A stretch of 64,000 bases of DNA from JAJRPT01 sp964465945 (lineage in GTDB: Bacteria > Bacteroidota > Ignavibacteria > Kapaibacteriales > UBA2268): NCBI GenBank assembly GCA_964465945.1, contig CAYXMM010000008.1:60158-124157 (forward strand). The letters run 5' to 3'. Below are positions 61,026 through 64,000 of this stretch, one piece after another. Position 1 is the first letter of the stretch; the number at the start of each line of letters is the position of its first letter. Position numbers and translations under genes: made by a program. The notes under the pieces were generated by a model that ran no database searches, was not told where the DNA came from, and was given only the letters and a program-made list of their open reading frames with translations.

Positions 61026-61430
61026 TTACTTCATTTTATTTTGTATCTCTATAAAATCATCCATGCTTATAATAGGGAATGGAATGTTTTTCACAACGTT
61101 AAAATGTTTATCATTTGTTACCAAATATTCGGAATGGGAGTTTAAATATGCATCAATAAATTTATTGTCATCAGGGTCTTCTGATATTAAATTATATTTA
61201 AAATGGGGTTCAACTTGTAATACGTTTTCTTTTATATTAAGTAATGTAATAATATTATTTGCGGTTTGTAAACCAAACTTTAAAGAGAATATTTCAAGAT
61301 ATTCTGTAAATATTTCATTTGAGCAAACAATTTCAATTTCATTATTAATTATTTTATCAAATATAATTCTATATTTAGATAACTTTGGTATTGAAACAAG
61401 CAAAATATTAGTATCTAATACTACTCTCAT
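61026..61430 (-). CDS. PIN-domain toxin
   Basis: A 134-aa PIN ribonuclease-like toxin. Acidic active-site residues are visible: Asp 6 in VVLDTNILL, Glu in EIFTEYLEI, Asp in DPDDNKFIDAYL and Asp in YLVTNDKHF. It overlaps the preceding 68-aa gene by four bases, the classical antitoxin-toxin layout. Confidence 0.85.
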   Translation of the reverse strand: MRVVLDTNILLVSIPKLSKYRIIFDKIINNEIEIVCSNEIFTEYLEIFSLKFGLQTANNIITLLNIKENVLQVEPHFKYNLISEDPDDNKFIDAYLNSHSEYLVTNDKHFNVVKNIPFPIISMDDFIEIQNKMK

Positions 61431-61633
61431 TTATTGATTCTAAAATCTTCTTTTAGCCAATCTTCTATTTCATAAGAAGAAATATTATTTTTTTCAAATA
61501 ACATATTAACTGATTGGTCAATATTATTAATTAAATAAGATTGAACTAAATGTTTTATTTCAATGAGTTGTTGTTCAGGTAATTCATACCTAAATAATTC
61601 TAAAAACACTTTTTGTAAGTTTGTATATTCCAT
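61427..61633 (-). CDS. antitoxin of the PIN pair
   Basis: A 68-aa protein directly upstream of and overlapping the PIN toxin. No known DNA-binding motif is obvious (VFLELFRYELPEQQLIEIKH); the C-terminal half (SYEIEDWLKEDFRI) is acidic/aromatic, as expected for a toxin-binding tail. It is called antitoxin from position and size. Confidence 0.7.
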   Translation of the reverse strand: MEYTNLQKVFLELFRYELPEQQLIEIKHLVQSYLINNIDQSVNMLFEKNNISSYEIEDWLKEDFRINK

Positions 61634-61778
61634 AGATTCTTTTTCAATATAAAACGAATATAATTATTTTCTATTTTAAAAATTGATGAACATTATTTTT
61701 AAATTAAATTATCAAACTTAAAGATTTGAAAACTATTATTAACTTTTAATTAAATGATTTGTATGTTCTTTGATGTTA

Positions 61779-63137
61779 TCATTTTTTTATCAGTTCCTCA
61801 ATATCGTGTATTTCTTTTACTAAGTTCTTTGACAAGTTATCGTAGCCGTCTTTTGTTATAAGTATATCATCTTCGATTCTTACGCCGATGTTCCACCATT
61901 TTTTGTCGCAATCGCTTCCTTCCGGAATATATATGCCTGGCTCGACAGTTATGACGTTCCCTTCTTGAAGATTGGTGTATGTTCCTACATCATGAACATC
62001 TAAACCGAGATAATGTGAAGTGCCATGTGGGAAGTATCTTCGCGATTCGGCTGTTGTTTCTATAAGTCCTAAATCAATCAACGCACTATCAATATATGCT
62101 CGGGCAATAGAATCAACTGAAGAATGCTTCACACCTGGTTTGCAATGATTTATTGCTAATTTTTGAGCATTTAACACAATTTCATAAATTATTTTTTGTT
62201 CTTGGTTAAATTTTCCACTTTTAGGTATTGTTCGGGTAATATCGGCGGCATAACCGTGATATTCTGCTCCACAATCAAAGAGAATAAGGTCGTTGTTATG
62301 GATTGAATCTCTGTTTGTTGTGTAATGTAAAACACAAGAATTAAGCCCAGAGCCAACGATTGAATTGTAGGCAGTATTTTCTGCACCAAGCCGTTTAAAT
62401 TCACCTTCCATTATTCCTTCGATTTCATACTCATATTTGATATTGTCGATTTGAGAGATTACTTCCTTATGAGCTTCAACTGAAATATCGACTGCTTTTC
62501 TCAGCAAATTAATCTCGTATTTATCTTTAATTTCTCTTAATAGTTTAATTTTTTTTATATCAATATTAATTATTAGAAATGGGTTTTTTTCTTGAATATT
62601 TTTAATAAATGGAATATCAACTTCAATAGGTGTGTAATTATAATCTTTGTATGGTGCAAAGTTTTCACCCTTGGTATAAGGTGCAATTAGCATTTCTGGT
62701 TTATTAGCGAATAATGTATTAACATCAATTTCATTGTCCCAGAATACTTCTTGAATGCCAGAGAACTGCTTAATTTGTTCTTTATTTGGTCTTGTTCCGT
62801 TCCACATTTTATCCATATTATCTTGCTTTTTGACATAAAGCAATTCAAAAAATGTTTTCCCATCAATTTGAAATCCGTCTGGTGACATAAATAGAATTGC
62901 TACTTTAAACCCATAGCCAGTTAAATACATTATATCTGAGTTTTGACGAAATTTTGTGTGTTGCTCTTTTGTGTAAAAATCGGAAGAGAAAGCTAAATAA
63001 ACTTGCCCATCGAATAAATGCTTTCTAAAATCGTCTCGTCTCTGTTGATAAACATTCGCAGGTGGATTATCTGGATACGGGTAGTAGTAGTTGTCTATTG
63101 GGAATAAGAAATTAAGTAATAAAATGAAAAAAATCAT
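61779..63137 (-). CDS. pepP: Xaa-Pro aminopeptidase (M24B)
   Basis: Removes N-terminal residues before proline. A 452-aa protein with an N-terminal signal or membrane stretch (IFFILLLNFLFPI), a creatinase-like AMP_N domain (about 25-180) and a pita-bread catalytic domain. The two-metal site is complete: LFDCGAEYHGYAADITRT, HGTSHYLGLDVHDVG, VITVEPGIYIPE and VRIEDDILIT. The signal suggests secretion, unlike E. coli PepP. ComF ends two bases upstream, so they are co-transcribed. Confidence 0.9.
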   Translation of the reverse strand: MIFFILLLNFLFPIDNYYYPYPDNPPANVYQQRRDDFRKHLFDGQVYLAFSSDFYTKEQHTKFRQNSDIMYLTGYGFKVAILFMSPDGFQIDGKTFFELLYVKKQDNMDKMWNGTRPNKEQIKQFSGIQEVFWDNEIDVNTLFANKPEMLIAPYTKGENFAPYKDYNYTPIEVDIPFIKNIQEKNPFLIINIDIKKIKLLREIKDKYEINLLRKAVDISVEAHKEVISQIDNIKYEYEIEGIMEGEFKRLGAENTAYNSIVGSGLNSCVLHYTTNRDSIHNNDLILFDCGAEYHGYAADITRTIPKSGKFNQEQKIIYEIVLNAQKLAINHCKPGVKHSSVDSIARAYIDSALIDLGLIETTAESRRYFPHGTSHYLGLDVHDVGTYTNLQEGNVITVEPGIYIPEGSDCDKKWWNIGVRIEDDILITKDGYDNLSKNLVKEIHDIEELIKK

Positions 63138-63138
63138 A

Positions 63139-63843
63139 TTAAGCCATTGTTATTGTTGCACAATCTATTAGTTTGGGATTGAAATTCGAAAGTTCTTTTG
63201 CAATAGAATTGATTGTTACGCCTGTTGTAATAACATCATCAACTATTAAAATACTTTTGTTTTCAATATCCTTTTCAAAATTAGTATTTATTTTGAAAAC
63301 ATTTTCTAAATTTTTCTTTCTTTCTTTAGATTTTAACTTAGTTTGAGTTTGAGTGAATTTGTGTCTAAGCACTAAATCTTCAATAATTTCGGTATTTAGT
63401 TTGTTATTAATTCCGAGTGCTATGTGGTATGCTTGATTGAAGCCACGAGTTCTTTTTTTAACTTTATGCAAAGGGCAAGGAAGGATTATGTCGTATTTAC
63501 AATCAGATTCTTTCGTAATTTTTTTCCCTAACTCTTCGCCTATGGTTTCAGCTATCCAATAATATTTTTTATATTTTATTAAATGAACGATTTTTTGACT
63601 TTCTTCAAAATTGGAGAATAGTGAATATATTTTATCGAAATAGAAATTATTAGAGATATAATCATCAACTTTGTTATTTTTAATTTCAAAAGGGTCGCTG
63701 GCAATATCAAACTTAAAATAAATTGAATTTGAAATGATGCTCTCATTATCTTTTAATATATAATTTGTAACAGGGCAGATAGGAGGATACACTAAATCCA
63801 ATAAAGAAGTAAGGGGATATTTTATAATTTCTGTTAATTTCAT
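63139..63843 (-). CDS. comF: ComF-family phosphoribosyltransferase-like protein
   Basis: A 234-aa protein with KKRTRGFNQAYHIA and the PRPP-binding loop ILIVDDVITTGVT near the C-terminus. In naturally competent bacteria ComF acts in DNA uptake. The N-terminal zinc ribbon seems degenerate, with only one Cys clearly placed (PPICPV). ATG at 63843 is natural. It is the first gene of the comF-pepP unit; the tandem repeat at the window edge lies upstream. Confidence 0.82.
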   Translation of the reverse strand: MKLTEIIKYPLTSLLDLVYPPICPVTNYILKDNESIISNSIYFKFDIASDPFEIKNNKVDDYISNNFYFDKIYSLFSNFEESQKIVHLIKYKKYYWIAETIGEELGKKITKESDCKYDIILPCPLHKVKKRTRGFNQAYHIALGINNKLNTEIIEDLVLRHKFTQTQTKLKSKERKKNLENVFKINTNFEKDIENKSILIVDDVITTGVTINSIAKELSNFNPKLIDCATITMA

Positions 63844-63949
63844 ATTTATTGAAAAGTTAATTTAATACAAAAATAGAAAAATATGAATTATAAATAATAA
63901 TTATTGTGGAAAACTTTTTTTAAAAAACTTGCAAAAAAATTTGGTAATT

Positions 63950-64000
63950 AAATTGGCATTGCCTAAATTGGCATTGCCTAAATTGGCATTGCCTAAATTG
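63950..64000. repeat. 15-bp tandem repeat, continues past the window
   Basis: Unit aaattggcattgcct repeated exactly at 63950, 63965, 63980 and partly at 63995. Each unit contains the small palindrome ggca-t-tgcc. It is upstream of comF on the minus strand. Confidence 0.9.

Noticed and set aside
61063..61437. 124-aa plus-strand reading frame over the PIN toxin
   Set aside because: It is antisense to a toxin with intact active-site residues and has no family features.
63950..64000. CRISPR-like array
   Set aside because: The units follow each other with no spacers and there are no cas genes.

Overview
This 64-kb window is strongly AT-rich chromosomal DNA from a bacterium of the Bacteroidota/Chlorobiota (FCB) group, most likely an Ignavibacteria- or Kapabacteria-like lineage (inference). 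Five large secreted proteins end in type IX secretion (T9SS) sorting domains, two of them are SBBP-repeat proteins, there is a GldM-like envelope protein, promoters of the TTG-N19/20-TAnnTTTG type occur, and tRNA-Gln sits directly before prs and rplY. There is no rRNA, CRISPR array or transposase gene. Most genes are ordinary chromosomal genes, with two accessory stretches (about 39-46 kb and 56-62 kb).

Left part (1-16 kb): a 5'-truncated T9SS cargo gene, a cysteine-rich secreted protein, a BNR/Asp-box T9SS cargo, rsgA, then a minus-strand block rplS, VWA-OmpA lipoprotein and mnmG, followed by a 1054-aa SBBP-repeat T9SS cargo and a small lipoprotein. Middle-left (16-25 kb): a tiny very acidic protein, lgt, then a tight operon of a GldM-like single-pass envelope protein with two predicted outer-membrane proteins, followed by a second VWA-OmpA protein. 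This is the best candidate for an undescribed envelope machine. Next come acyl-CoA carboxyltransferase (pccB-like), a UreH/SafE-type membrane protein, an AcuI/YhdH reductase, tRNA-Gln-prs-rplY, a HmuY-HmuT-like haem pair, a lone paaA, and pyrF-DUF2851-glycosyltransferase-ferredoxin.

Middle-right (36-46 kb): mraZ-rsmH, preceded by a 10-bp-phased MraZ-type operator, then a C69 dipeptidase and an S41 peptidase. The S41 gene lies between two copies of the dipeptidase C-terminal codons that differ only synonymously. A T9SS leucine-rich-repeat gene lies in a 2.0-kb segment bounded by a near-identical 386/387-bp direct repeat. That segment also holds a beheaded transporter tail and a permease gene cut off after about 81 codons.

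Right part (46-64 kb): arginase, TPR lipoprotein, MotA, MotB and a response-regulator/degenerate HD-GYP protein form one compact operon, with no flagellar gene in view. Then come an SBBP plus L-type-lectin T9SS cargo, an imelysin-HTTM pair, a type II modification methylase with a frameshifted restriction gene, a SMUG2-type uracil-DNA glycosylase, an AhpD-like protein, a DUF218 protein, a PIN toxin-antitoxin pair, Xaa-Pro aminopeptidase, comF and a 15-bp tandem repeat that runs off the window.

Coordinates and reading frames were read directly from the sequence. Family assignments rest on recognised motifs without database searches, so weaker ones carry lower confidence.
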